64,000 bases of DNA, from positions 300,863 to 364,862 of the forward strand of contig CAJXCD010000001.1 in assembly GCA_913051545.1 (NCBI GenBank), written 5' to 3'. Origin of the DNA: an uncultured Chloroflexota bacterium. GTDB lineage: Bacteria > Chloroflexota > Dehalococcoidia > Lucifugimonadales > CAJXCD01. How positions within the stretch are numbered: position 1 is the first letter of the stretch; each line of letters opens with the position of its first letter. Below are positions 37,326-46,689 of this stretch, piece by piece. The position numbers and the translations under genes are program-made. The notes under the pieces were generated by a model. That model did no database searches. It was not told the origin of the DNA and saw only the letters and a list, made by a program, of their open reading frames with translations.

Positions 37326-39010
37326 TATGTGGGGATATTCTTGATGGATCCGTCTATTCTAACGTTGAGTAAGGCTGGCTTTTCGAGTGCTAACGCTTTT
37401 CGCAATTCAGGAAATATTTCATCAGGATCCTCTATATTTTTCCCGGCGATGCCCATGCCATTTGCAATCTTCACCATATCTATAGGTGTTTCGAAGTCCA
37501 TCCCTAGATATTCACTATGTGATCCAGCATCGTTTAAGACGACGTCTTTATATATGTCCATATTTAGTTTCAGTACTCTGTAAGATTGGTTGTTGCATAT
37601 CACATATACGACGGGGATATTAGAATTTGCAGCTGTCCATAGGCCCTGTATAGTCATCATAGCGCTTCCGTCGCCTTCCAATGCAATTACAGGTCTGTCT
37701 GGATATGCTAGTTTTATACCCATAGCTCCTCCAATACCCCATCCCAAAGCACCTCCCCTTCCACCGTATATGCTCCCGGGAATGTCGAAATTCATGGCAT
37801 CATACAGGGCGTCGGATGAAGTCACTGAATCGTTAGAAACAATTATATTCTTTGGTAATGATCGTGCTACCTCATGCATCATTCGGTAAGAAGACATAGG
37901 CTTATCATTCCAGGTCTTGTCAAGTCTGTTCTTCGATAGTTTTAGTGCTTTCTCTTTTTCGATTGCTAGCAGCTCTCGTCTGTTTTTTGCAGATATTTTG
38001 TCTGCAGCAGTCAGTAGGGTTTCCAGTGCATCAGTTAATTTTTTGATAGCTACTTTAGGGTCGGCAATTATTCCAACATCTGTTTTGTGGGTGCTTCCAA
38101 TATGGTTCCCGTCGTTGTCTATATGTACAAATTTAGTAGTTTTGTCGAAATATTCCAGGGATGGTTCTGAGAACATGTAATAGCCAGTGGAGAGTTTCCC
38201 AATCATTATTACAAGATCGGAACTAGATAGGGTGTTGTGCGATTCTGGAAATCCAAGTTTGATAGCTCCCTTAAATTGTATATGAGACGTTGGGAAATTC
38301 ATTTCAGCGTACGAGGAAGCATAAACTTTGGCTCCAAGCATTTCTGCTATTTTTACAACTTCAAGCGTGGCGTTAGATTCACCTACCTTGTCACCTACAA
38401 TTATGATGGGATCAGTGGAGTTTGAAATTAATTCAGCAGCTTTAGTTATAGAATTCACGTCGGGCTGAAGTAATGGATATGTTGCGCCTGAAGGAGCAAT
38501 ATCTACATCAGTTTCATCGTCAAGGGAATTTGCTGAAAATTCTATAAAAACAGGCCCAGTAGGTGGGGTTATTGCCTCTTTGAAAGCACGCCTAATTACG
38601 GAAGGGATTTGGTCGGCATGTGTAACAGATGTTGACCATTTAGTAAGTTCCTTAACCATTTTTGAGAGGTTAGTTCTGCCACGTGCCAATTCACGGATGT
38701 CTAAATTTGCAGCAGTTAGTACCATGGGAGTCCCACCCGCATTGGCATTGTGTAGAAGACTCATTCCATTTGCTAGTCCAGTTTCTATATGGAGATTAAC
38801 AAAAGAAGGCTTTTTTGTGGCTCTCGCGTAGGCGTCTGCCATGCCCATCGCCACTCCCTCTTGCATCACAAGTACGTACTGTAAGTCCCCGTGGTTTTCA
38901 AGTTCATCCATAATTGGGGTTTCAGTAGTACCTGGATTGCCAAATATATATTCAACTCCTTCTGCTTTTAGCATTTGTATGAGGGCGTTTTTCCCTGTCA
39001 ATAATGGCAC
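37325..39010 (-). CDS. TPP-dependent 2-oxoacid decarboxylase-like enzyme, copy 3
   Basis: A 561-residue paralogue and the first gene of the operon. The GTG start has AAGGAG eight bases ahead. Glu51 (VMQEGVAMG), His74 (NLHIETGLANG), GNPGTTETPIM and the TPP motif EGDGSAMMTIQ to VICNN are present; note EGDG in place of the IGDG/VGDG of the others. The candidate promoter region (TTGACT near 39056 on the minus strand) lies between this gene and plsY. Function as for the sister copies. Confidence 0.87.
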   Translation of the reverse strand: MPLLTGKNALIQMLKAEGVEYIFGNPGTTETPIMDELENHGDLQYVLVMQEGVAMGMADAYARATKKPSFVNLHIETGLANGMSLLHNANAGGTPMVLTAANLDIRELARGRTNLSKMVKELTKWSTSVTHADQIPSVIRRAFKEAITPPTGPVFIEFSANSLDDETDVDIAPSGATYPLLQPDVNSITKAAELISNSTDPIIIVGDKVGESNATLEVVKIAEMLGAKVYASSYAEMNFPTSHIQFKGAIKLGFPESHNTLSSSDLVIMIGKLSTGYYMFSEPSLEYFDKTTKFVHIDNDGNHIGSTHKTDVGIIADPKVAIKKLTDALETLLTAADKISAKNRRELLAIEKEKALKLSKNRLDKTWNDKPMSSYRMMHEVARSLPKNIIVSNDSVTSSDALYDAMNFDIPGSIYGGRGGALGWGIGGAMGIKLAYPDRPVIALEGDGSAMMTIQGLWTAANSNIPVVYVICNNQSYRVLKLNMDIYKDVVLNDAGSHSEYLGMDFETPIDMVKIANGMGIAGKNIEDPDEIFPELRKALALEKPALLNVRIDGSIKNIPT

Positions 39011-39198
39011 TAGTGAGACTCCTTTTATATGTAAATACAGTACTTATGATAACCCTAAGTCAATTTAATACCTAATGTTATGAAATTGTTATGATTGCAA
39101 TCAATTAACTAACAATCAGTGAAGGCGTTTGGAATAATCTGGTTACTAATTTATGGAATACACGTTCACAAAGCGAATTATACTTTGTTTCAGCTATT

Positions 39199-39855
39199 TT
39201 AGTGACGATTTGACTGGTCCTGTGGCACAGTTGTTTTTTCAGCCTGTTCCCAATCAGATTCATGTCTTCGTCTTTTGTGCCCACGCAGCGCCCAAGACAA
39301 CACTAGCCCAGCCAATCCTCCAATACCAATGACTAAAGTTCGATCACCTTCATTTACGATTACCAAGGCCGCGAGACTTCCGTAGGCTGCAACCACTCCT
39401 AGAAGAGAGGAATAGGGTAACTTTTGTCCACCTAGTTGTATCAACATCCCGATCAATATACTTATGAATCCTAGGATAGGGAATAGGGCTAATGTTGCAC
39501 CACCTAAAGTAGCTAAGCCGTCACCACCTCTCAGGCCACTGAAAATGGATGCCCAATGACCTAGGATAGCCGCACCTGCAGGCAACAAAATCCAAGGATC
39601 ACTTACTCCAAATATCTCTCTACTTATTATTACTGCCAAGGATCCTTTTGCAATGTCTCCTACTAGAACCATGAGTCCAGGAAGTTTTCCTACAGTTTTT
39701 CTTACATTCGTGGACCCTGCAAGTCCAGTTCCAACTGAAAATATATCAATTCCATGGCGTTTACTTAGCTGATCTGCTAGGGGTATAGCTCCAAGTATGT
39801 AGCTGACAGCAACGGATGCCAGTAGCATAGGCATTGATTCAAGTAATTCACTCAT
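39199..39855 (-). CDS. plsY: PlsY-like glycerol-3-phosphate acyltransferase, divergent
   Basis: A 218-residue integral membrane protein with about five or six hydrophobic helices. It matches PlsY, which moves the acyl group of acyl-phosphate to glycerol 3-phosphate: SVGTGLAGSTNVRK corresponds to GSGNxGATNVxR, GDIAKGSLAV to DxxKG, and GHWASIFSGLRGGDGLAT to GHxFPVFLxFKGGKGVAT. The Lys in GGKG is Asp here and the GSGN Asn is replaced, so activity may differ. The C-terminal tail is charged and His/Arg rich. PlsX in the window supplies the expected donor. Confidence 0.75.
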   Translation of the reverse strand: MSELLESMPMLLASVAVSYILGAIPLADQLSKRHGIDIFSVGTGLAGSTNVRKTVGKLPGLMVLVGDIAKGSLAVIISREIFGVSDPWILLPAGAAILGHWASIFSGLRGGDGLATLGGATLALFPILGFISILIGMLIQLGGQKLPYSSLLGVVAAYGSLAALVIVNEGDRTLVIGIGGLAGLVLSWALRGHKRRRHESDWEQAEKTTVPQDQSNRH

Positions 39856-39983
39856 CGCATATATATTCCTTACACAAATGGTAACTATTTAAAGTATAAA
39901 ATTCAATTAGGCTACTTGCAATTTTTGTACATCCACTTTCAGAATATAATGTACCCGTAATTATTTTACCAATATGGTTAATT

Positions 39984-40781
39984 CTATAAATTACGTGAAT
40001 CACTTTCGTCGTTAGAAGTAGGCGTAACTATAAGGCCATCGTTATTAGGATGAGGCAGGACAAGAACTTTGGCGCCGTATACGTTAAGAATGTTATCACT
40101 TGTTAATACCTCTTTCGGTGAGCCAGTCACAAAATCTTTCCTGTTTGATATCATAATTAGCCTGTCACAGTATTGTGATGCTAAAGTAAGGTCATGGATA
40201 GCCATCAGTATGGTCCTGCCATCCTCCTTTTGAATTTTGCGTACTAGGTTCATAATGTGAGTTTGGTGTATTAAATCTAGATTTGCCGTAGGCTCATCCA
40301 TTAGTAATATTGGTGTCTGTTGAGTTAGAGCCATTGCCAGCATTGCTCTCTGGCGCTCTCCCCCAGATAGAGTGCCGACACGCCTTTTAGACAGATGATT
40401 AATTTCTGTCAACTCCATAGAATGTTCCGCGATCTCAAAATCCAAATGGCTCTCCTGTTCTAGTAATTTTAGATGTGGATTTCTGCTCATTAGGACTAAG
40501 TCTCTTACCGTATAGTTTGGTGGTAGGGTGGGGTTTTGCGGAACTATCGATACTATTCTAGCCTTTTCTTTCGTATTTACCGTGGACATATTTGTTCCAC
40601 AGGCGATAATTTTTCCGGATGCAGGTTTAAGTACACCGCTTATTAGTCTGAAGAGGGTTGTCTTGCCAGACCCATTTGGACCTACAATTCCAGTTAAATG
40701 ACCCTTGGGTGCCTCGATGTTTACTCCCTCAAGAATATTCTGGCCATTGTAGTCAAAGTGGAGTTTTTCTATAACAAGCAT
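39984..40781 (-). CDS. btuD: Corrinoid ABC transporter, ATP-binding protein
   Basis: ABC ATPase of 265 residues in the FecE/BtuD group. Walker A is GPNGSGKTT, the signature LSGGERQRAML, Walker B ILLMDEPTANLD, and the switch His is in AIHDLTLA. It is last in the btuF-btuC-btuD operon, 12 bp after the permease, with GGAG before its ATG. The transported ligand is inferred as vitamin B12 or another corrinoid from the riboswitch upstream of the operon; a siderophore role would be the alternative without that element. Confidence 0.9.
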   Translation of the reverse strand: MLVIEKLHFDYNGQNILEGVNIEAPKGHLTGIVGPNGSGKTTLFRLISGVLKPASGKIIACGTNMSTVNTKEKARIVSIVPQNPTLPPNYTVRDLVLMSRNPHLKLLEQESHLDFEIAEHSMELTEINHLSKRRVGTLSGGERQRAMLAMALTQQTPILLMDEPTANLDLIHQTHIMNLVRKIQKEDGRTILMAIHDLTLASQYCDRLIMISNRKDFVTGSPKEVLTSDNILNVYGAKVLVLPHPNNDGLIVTPTSNDESDSRNL

Positions 40782-40793
40782 TAATACTCCATA

Positions 40794-41867
40794 TCACATG
40801 GCAACATATCGTCTGTAGCGCAGTAGGTACACAAAGAAAGGTGCGCCACAAAAAGCAGTTACAATCCCAACTGGTAATTCGATAGGATTGATTATTGTAC
40901 GTGCTACAAGATCCGCTAATGTTACAAACGCTGCTCCGGATATAGCAGACATAGGTAGAATAAAACGATAGTCTACTCCCCAGACTAATCGGACAGAATG
41001 AGGTACTATTAATCCCACAAACCCGATTAGGCCGCTGAATGCTACTACCGCGGCGGTGGATAGTGTTGCCGATATAATCAGCAAAAGTTTGATATTTTCA
41101 ACACTTACGCCTAATTGTCTCGCATGATCTTCACCTAGTTGCATTACATTAAGTAGTCGCCCATGGACTAGCATTACTATTACAGTAGGGATTAGGTACG
41201 GAAGAATCATAATACTGTGTTTCCACTGTGCGTGAATAAAACCTCCCATTAACCAGCTCAGAACCGGACGTACATCAGGGTCGCTTCGTATCAGTATGAA
41301 TGCACTTAAGGCTGTTGTCAGTGAGGCTATCGCCACTCCGGCAAGTATTAATGTTGCTAGAGGTAAGCCATCGGAGTTGCGTGCAGTAAAATATGCAATC
41401 GAGACGGCCCCTATAGCCCCTACGAATGCGGCTAATGGTAATATATTAATCCCTTGGAAAAATGTGGGGACGCTTGTTGCTAGTACTATTGTTGCACCGA
41501 GTCCTGCTCCAGGTGCAGCTCCAATCAAGTAGGGGTCGGCGAGTGGATTGCGGAACAGGCCTTGATATGTCGCTCCTGATATAGCTAAAGTGCCCCCTAC
41601 TAAGCAAGACAAAGAGACCCTCGGAATCCGTATTTGTAGCAGTATTGTTTCATATGTGTGTTGCCAGTTGGGATCTATGTGAACAAAGGGCAATTTTGAC
41701 ATCAGGATTTTCAGTATAATTAACGGATGGATATTAACTGCTCCGACGCCTGCCGCTAATAATGCGATGAATATCATTACCGCGAAGGCTACTCCTAGTT
41801 TCCTCCATGGATAAGTTAGCTTATCTTCATTGCCCTCAGTATTTGATTGATAAGAAAGTGACATCAT
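40794..41867 (-). CDS. btuC: Corrinoid ABC transporter, permease
   Basis: FecCD/BtuC-family membrane subunit of 357 residues with about ten hydrophobic helices. Family landmarks are RIPRVSLSCLVGGTLAISGATYQGLFRNPLADPY split across helices 2-3, FSGLIGFVGLIVPH before the ATPase-contact loop, and ELPVGIVTAFCGAPFF near the end. Middle gene of the riboswitch-controlled operon. Confidence 0.93.
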   Translation of the reverse strand: MMSLSYQSNTEGNEDKLTYPWRKLGVAFAVMIFIALLAAGVGAVNIHPLIILKILMSKLPFVHIDPNWQHTYETILLQIRIPRVSLSCLVGGTLAISGATYQGLFRNPLADPYLIGAAPGAGLGATIVLATSVPTFFQGINILPLAAFVGAIGAVSIAYFTARNSDGLPLATLILAGVAIASLTTALSAFILIRSDPDVRPVLSWLMGGFIHAQWKHSIMILPYLIPTVIVMLVHGRLLNVMQLGEDHARQLGVSVENIKLLLIISATLSTAAVVAFSGLIGFVGLIVPHSVRLVWGVDYRFILPMSAISGAAFVTLADLVARTIINPIELPVGIVTAFCGAPFFVYLLRYRRYVAM

Positions 41868-41905
41868 ACTCAGTAAGTTCGAGAAATTTTCATGAGCATA
41901 TTCAT

Positions 41906-42880
41906 CTATTCATTCCCGAAAATTTGTGGATATATTACTTTTGCTAACTCTTCAATTCCTAAAGCGAATCTAGGCCCAGCGTTGGAAAGTGCATCAGATG
42001 GCATTTTGATAACCCGTTTGTTTTTTACAGCATTCACATCTTTGAAAATAGAATTTGTGGTTATTGAATTAGGATTAAGGGCGATTATTAAATCCGGATT
42101 ACGATCGACAATTAATTCTGGACTCATCTGCACATATCCTGATACATCTTTAGCTATATTATCGAGTTTTAACAGTTCGAATACGGTATTCATGAGAGTA
42201 TTTTGACCGGGAGTCCAAAGGTCTCCGACATCTTGGAACACTTTCAATTCTGAGTCGGTATTAGATAACATTCCTTGTATTGTCGATACACGTTCGTCAA
42301 ACAATAGAGATTCTTTCTCTGCCCTGTCTATATTGCCGGTGATACGTCCCCACATGGTTATGAGTTCGGTTGTTTCTTCTAGGTCATTTCCGAGACTTTC
42401 TAGATAAAGTACTTTTAGACCAGCATCTTCTAGGTCAGACACAAATGTTTCATAGAATACAAATACTAAATCTGGATCTAACTCTATGATTGCTTCCAAA
42501 TTCATGTTGAATGCGTCGGCAACCTTAGGTATTTCAGAAGCTTGAGGAGGGTAAGATGCAAAATCGTGAGTTGCTACTACTCTATGCCATTCTCCGATTG
42601 AGTAGATCGTATCCAAGGCAGCATTATCCAAGACAACTATTTTTTCGGCTGGTTTTGTAAATGTTATTATTTTCCCCCGGCTGTCCATCACAGCGTATGG
42701 AAATATATCTGAATACAGAGATGAGCTATCTGGCATTACATTGCTCGTATCTGTATCAAGTATTTTGTTTGTATTTCGTGGTTCGTTGGTGCTTAGGTTC
42801 CCTGAGCAAGTCATGAATAGGAACGACAGGATCGATATCATGATGTATATGCGCAATTTATCTTTATTTTGCTTGTCCAC
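41906..42880 (-). CDS. btuF: Corrinoid ABC transporter, substrate-binding protein
   Basis: Class III periplasmic-type binding protein of 324 residues with two lobes: AEKIVVLDNAALDTIYSIG opens the first and LDPDLVFVFYETF and NPDLIIALNPNS are typical helices. The N-terminus has a membrane segment (IYIMISILSFLFMTC) ending in a weak lipobox, so it is probably a lipoprotein. The frame extends upstream into the terminator; the GTG chosen here has GGTGAGG five bases ahead. First gene after the cobalamin riboswitch, which supports corrinoid as ligand. Confidence 0.9.
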   Translation of the reverse strand: MDKQNKDKLRIYIMISILSFLFMTCSGNLSTNEPRNTNKILDTDTSNVMPDSSSLYSDIFPYAVMDSRGKIITFTKPAEKIVVLDNAALDTIYSIGEWHRVVATHDFASYPPQASEIPKVADAFNMNLEAIIELDPDLVFVFYETFVSDLEDAGLKVLYLESLGNDLEETTELITMWGRITGNIDRAEKESLLFDERVSTIQGMLSNTDSELKVFQDVGDLWTPGQNTLMNTVFELLKLDNIAKDVSGYVQMSPELIVDRNPDLIIALNPNSITTNSIFKDVNAVKNKRVIKMPSDALSNAGPRFALGIEELAKVIYPQIFGNE

Positions 42881-42944
42881 TAAAACCTCACCTTCATATG
42901 TAATATATTTGTGGTATTGATTGAATCGAGGAATGCTGGAACAG

Positions 42945-42981
42945 AAAAATACCCTACTTCGATTCAAAGTAGGGTATTTTT
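42945..42981 (-). terminator. Riboswitch-linked intrinsic terminator
   Basis: A 15-bp perfect stem (42967-42981 with 42945-42959) with a 7-nt loop and five terminal U residues on the minus-strand transcript. It begins two bases after the 3' strand of the riboswitch P1 helix and lies between riboswitch and btuF, the arrangement of a transcription-attenuation expression platform. Confidence 0.8.
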
Positions 42982-42983
42982 AA

Positions 42984-43153
42984 GGTGTTCATGCTCATAC
43001 CTTTCCTCGAAGGCCATAAATCACAGGCGAGGGTAGTAGGTCGGACTTGCCATAACTCCCGTTATAGCCTACCGCTGCGGGACAGTGCCGGACTTCGACC
43101 GGCTTCCTTCTCGTTGGTTCTCGAAGCGTTTTGATTCGCTGCTGAAGAACACC
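42984..43153 (-). ncRNA. Cobalamin (B12) riboswitch
   Basis: Minus-strand leader that contains the conserved cobalamin aptamer core: GAAGCCGGT, then TCCGGCACTGTCCCGC followed by AGCGGT, and later AAGTCCGACCTAC. The closing helix P1 is a 7-bp pair between GGTGTTC (43153-43147) and GAACACC (42990-42984). It precedes btuF-btuC-btuD with an abutting terminator, so high cobalamin should shut off importer expression. Confidence 0.93.
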
Positions 43154-43165
43154 CGCGCCATTTTA

Positions 43166-43592
43166 AATGATAGCTTTTGTTAACGTTCAGACCAATACAC
43201 ATCTATGACTTTCATGCAATCATAAGAGGTTTGTGTTGTCAACATATTTTAGTAATTGCCAGCGGCTGATTATATTTCTGATGGTGGACATTATGATTTC
43301 TAGAAAATCTTGAGTACGGAATTGTCGGGACATTTTTGTCTAAAAGTTTAAATTAATCTAAGGATATTTTTAATATTTTGCTCTTGTTCATAAAGATTAT
43401 TGATTCGAATCATCTTCAGTATTCATATTAATGCTGTACCTAAATACATTCATTGTTAAAATACCATCCTAGTTGAAGAAATTTTTTGAAATTGATAAAA
43501 TATTTAGCAAAATTTATGTTCGTACTGTCCCGATTTAGTCCGTGCGATTTTGAACTAGGTTTGTAGAGTAGTTCAAAGTCTAGGAGTATTAC
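43166..43592. other. Intergenic region between riboswitch and gyrB
   Basis: A 427-bp AT-rich stretch with no supported gene. It must contain the promoter of the riboswitch transcript on the minus strand; a TTGACA occurs near 43240 on that strand but without a well-spaced -10. The right part contains the gyrB promoter. Confidence 0.5.
43492..43520 (+). promoter_or_regulatory. Candidate gyrB promoter
   Basis: TTGATA (43492-43497) and TATGTT (43515-43520) with exactly 17 bp between them, about 70 nt before the gyrB ATG. AGGAG precedes the ATG. Confidence 0.5.
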
Positions 43593-45539
43593 ATGGCTAC
43601 AAAGCAGGTTAATAACGTAACTGATCAATATACCTCCAGTGATATTGAGGTGCTGGAAGGTATGGAAGCCGTTCGCCGTAGGCCCGGTATGTATATCGGG
43701 AGTACTGACCGTAGAGGACTGCACCATTTAATATATGAGCTAGTTGACAATGGGGTTGATGAATTCATGGCGGGTCATTGCAGTCAGGTCAGTATTGTCC
43801 TAAATCAGGATGGGTCTGTGGTAGTTCAGGATGACGGGAGAGGCATCCCGGTAGATGTACATAAGAAGACAGGGATATCAGGAGTTGAGACTGTTATGAC
43901 TACCCTGCATGCGGGTGGTAAATTTGATAGCAAGGCATACGCCGTTACTGGTGGATTGCATGGTGTTGGGGCGTCTGTTGTTAATGCGTTGGCGACCCAT
44001 TTAAAGGTTGATGTGTATCGTGACGGTAAGCACTATTCGCAGGAATTTTCTATCGGGAAAAGAACCACCGATCTTGAATCTGAACCACTTGACGACTCAG
44101 ACCAGGATCGAGTTGGTACCGTTGTGACTTTTACTCCAGATTCCAAGATATTTTCAGAAATGGAATATGATTTCGATGAGCTAGCCCAGCGATTTAAGGA
44201 GATGGCCTATCTAAATAAGGGCCTCATGATTTCATTCCGCAGTGATTGTCATCCTCATTTATATCCAAATAACGAAGTAAAGTATAGTTTCGATGGGGGC
44301 ATAGCCGAAATGGTTCGGGATCTCAATCAGACTCGAAACAGGCTTCATCCTGAGCCGATAGTTATTGAAAATCAGGTTGAAACTACTATTATCGAGGCAG
44401 CCTTGCAGTATACCGATGATATGCGAGATTCAGTGTTTTGCTTCGCAAATTCTATTCATACACCTGAAGGCGGCACGCATCTGACTGGATTTAGGAGTGC
44501 TCTTACCAGAGTAATAAATGACTATGCTAGGAAACAAAAATTTATCAAAGCAGGCGAACCAAATTTTTCTGGGGAAGACACGCGTGAAGGGATTACGGCT
44601 GTACTTAGTGTGAAGTTGACTGAACCTCAGTTTGAAGGCCAGACCAAGTCGAAGTTAGGTAATCCTGAAGTTCGAAATCAAGTGGAAGGTGCTATCGCAC
44701 ATGACCTCCAAATATTTTTAGAAGATCACCCACAGGAATCAAAGAGCATCCTAGAAAAGGTTATAAAGTCTCAAAAAGCTAGAGAAGCGGCTCGTAAGGC
44801 TCGTGAAGAGGTATTACGGAAAAATGCAATGGATGGAGGCTCTCTACCAGGTAAATTGGCTGACTGTTCTGATAGAAATCCTGAAAATTGCGAATTGTAC
44901 ATAGTAGAGGGTGATTCTGCTGGGGGTACGGCAAAAATGGGACGAGATCGTTCCAATCAAGCGATACTTCCTTTGAGGGGTAAAATTCTTAATGTTGAAA
45001 AGGCAGGGGAGGAAAGAATGCTTTTGCATGAAGAAATTCGTGCATTAGTTATCGCTATAGGGACTGGTATAGCAGAAAATTTTGATCTTGAAAAACTTCG
45101 GTATAATAGAATTATCATAATGACTGATGCTGATGTCGATGGGTCTCATATACGTACCCTGCTCCTGACATTCTTTTTTAGAAAGATGCAACCACTGATA
45201 GATAATGGGCATCTTTACATAGCGCTACCACCTCTCTACGGGATAACCTCTGGTAGAAAGCAAATGTGGGCTTTTGATGAGCCTGAACGTGAAGAGATAC
45301 TCTCTAACCTTTCTGGCAAGCGTGTTAATGTTCAGAGATATAAAGGATTAGGTGAGATGAGTGCTACGCAGTTGTGGGACACTACAATGGATCCAAAGTC
45401 CAGAACGCTTCTCCAAGTTTCTCAGCGGAACACTTATGAATCAGAGGGAATATTTTCGCTTTTGATGGGTGAAGTTGTGGAACCTAGGCGTAATTTCATA
45501 CAGGCACATGCTTTAGAAGTACAGAATTTGGACGTTTAG
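43593..45539 (+). CDS. gyrB: DNA gyrase subunit B
   Basis: Type IIA topoisomerase ATPase subunit of 648 residues. GHKL ATPase motifs are ELVDNGVDEF, DDGRGIPVD and GGLHGVGASVVNAL; QTKSKLGN is in the transducer; the TOPRIM motifs are VEGDSAGGTA and MTDADVDGSHIRTLL; the tail ends with YKGLGEMSATQLW and the typical FIQAHA. GyrB rather than ParE is chosen from overall pattern and length. gyrA is not adjacent. Confidence 0.95.
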   Translation: MATKQVNNVTDQYTSSDIEVLEGMEAVRRRPGMYIGSTDRRGLHHLIYELVDNGVDEFMAGHCSQVSIVLNQDGSVVVQDDGRGIPVDVHKKTGISGVETVMTTLHAGGKFDSKAYAVTGGLHGVGASVVNALATHLKVDVYRDGKHYSQEFSIGKRTTDLESEPLDDSDQDRVGTVVTFTPDSKIFSEMEYDFDELAQRFKEMAYLNKGLMISFRSDCHPHLYPNNEVKYSFDGGIAEMVRDLNQTRNRLHPEPIVIENQVETTIIEAALQYTDDMRDSVFCFANSIHTPEGGTHLTGFRSALTRVINDYARKQKFIKAGEPNFSGEDTREGITAVLSVKLTEPQFEGQTKSKLGNPEVRNQVEGAIAHDLQIFLEDHPQESKSILEKVIKSQKAREAARKAREEVLRKNAMDGGSLPGKLADCSDRNPENCELYIVEGDSAGGTAKMGRDRSNQAILPLRGKILNVEKAGEERMLLHEEIRALVIAIGTGIAENFDLEKLRYNRIIIMTDADVDGSHIRTLLLTFFFRKMQPLIDNGHLYIALPPLYGITSGRKQMWAFDEPEREEILSNLSGKRVNVQRYKGLGEMSATQLWDTTMDPKSRTLLQVSQRNTYESEGIFSLLMGEVVEPRRNFIQAHALEVQNLDV

Positions 45540-45609
45540 GGTTGCTTAGATCGAGGTAGCAGAAATTCAATAGGTCCTTTTGTATTCAAAGCAGTTAGTC
45601 TGAAGTGTT

Positions 45610-46530
45610 TTATTTGTCCCACATTCCGGTGCTGAAATATCTTTCTCCTATGTCATTGAACAATGTCACGATGTGGCTAGAGGTTGTTTTCCGAGATAAT
45701 TTATGGGCTCCTACCAAGTATGCTCCAGAGGATTGACCGGTAAATATACCACGTGATGCTAGAAGCTTAGACATTTTATATCCTTCATCTGCATCTATTG
45801 TTATCTCCATATCAACGATTCCCTGATCGAATGTGTCAGGAACTATGTGCCCTGGTCCTAGGGGCTTTAGTCCTTCTATGCCAGGCCATTCATCGAAATT
45901 TATGAGAACTATTTTTATATCTGAGTTAGCGTTCTTTAGTCTCTTACCTATTCCACTTATTGTTCCTCCAGTACCAACTCCTGCTATTAAGTGAGTGATA
46001 TTTGGAGTCTGGGTAAGAACTTCGGTAGCTGTAGTGTCGTAATGTGCCTGGGGATTATTTGGGTTAGAGTACTGATCGCAGTAGAAATACCTACTTGGAT
46101 TCAGGTCATATCTACGTTTTACTTCTCGAAGCGTTTCATCGTAACCAAGAAGTGGGTCTGTAAATACAATTTTTGCTCCATGAGCTCTGAGTCGTTTTTT
46201 CCTTTCCTCACTGGCATTTGATGGCATTACTAGTTCCACTTTATATCCCAGAGCGGCACCGATCATAGCGTATGCTATTCCGGCGTTACCTGATGTAGCA
46301 TCGAGTATAATTTTATCGGTAGTTAATTCTCCAGATAATACAGCTTCAACAAGCATTCTAAGGACAGGCCTGTCTTTGATAGAGCCTCCAGGATTCAGAT
46401 GTTCATATTTCGCATAAATTTTATTGTTCCCAATCTCGGGTAGCATGTTTAGCTCTACCATTGGAGTATTTCCAATAGCCATTAGAGTGGGATATTTCGA
46501 CAGAAAATCTGTATATTCCTTCGATATCAA
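45610..46530 (-). CDS. PLP-dependent cysteine synthase family protein
   Basis: A 306-residue fold-type II PLP enzyme that would add sulfide (or thiosulfate) to an activated serine. The PLP lysine is in NPGGSIKDR, the substrate loop in TSGNAGIAYAMIG, the phosphate loop GVGTGGTISGIG and the late GQSSGAYLVGA. EHLNPGGSIKDRP and the long LEGLKPLGPGHIVPDTFD-like region (here IEGLKPLG) resemble CysM/CysK-type and O-phosphoserine-type enzymes. TTG start with GGTGG ahead. Sulfur donor and acceptor not assignable. Divergent from ligA. Confidence 0.85.
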   Translation of the reverse strand: MISKEYTDFLSKYPTLMAIGNTPMVELNMLPEIGNNKIYAKYEHLNPGGSIKDRPVLRMLVEAVLSGELTTDKIILDATSGNAGIAYAMIGAALGYKVELVMPSNASEERKKRLRAHGAKIVFTDPLLGYDETLREVKRRYDLNPSRYFYCDQYSNPNNPQAHYDTTATEVLTQTPNITHLIAGVGTGGTISGIGKRLKNANSDIKIVLINFDEWPGIEGLKPLGPGHIVPDTFDQGIVDMEITIDADEGYKMSKLLASRGIFTGQSSGAYLVGAHKLSRKTTSSHIVTLFNDIGERYFSTGMWDK

Positions 46531-46689
46531 TGCCTACCACCGAATGTAAAAGATTGGACTTAGTATATCTAGCTTATGATGATGCCGTCTAGCAATATAT
46601 TGGTTCCACTGTGGCATAATGGGAGAATTATTTACATCTCCAGCATATATAATTAACAGCACGTGTTTGATTGTCAGCAGGAGGACGCC

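Noticed and set aside
39092-39103. Perfect 12-bp palindrome TGATTGCAATCA upstream of the TPP operon
   Set aside because: About 16 perfect 12-bp palindromes are expected by chance in 64 kb, and it is not phased with a clear promoter.
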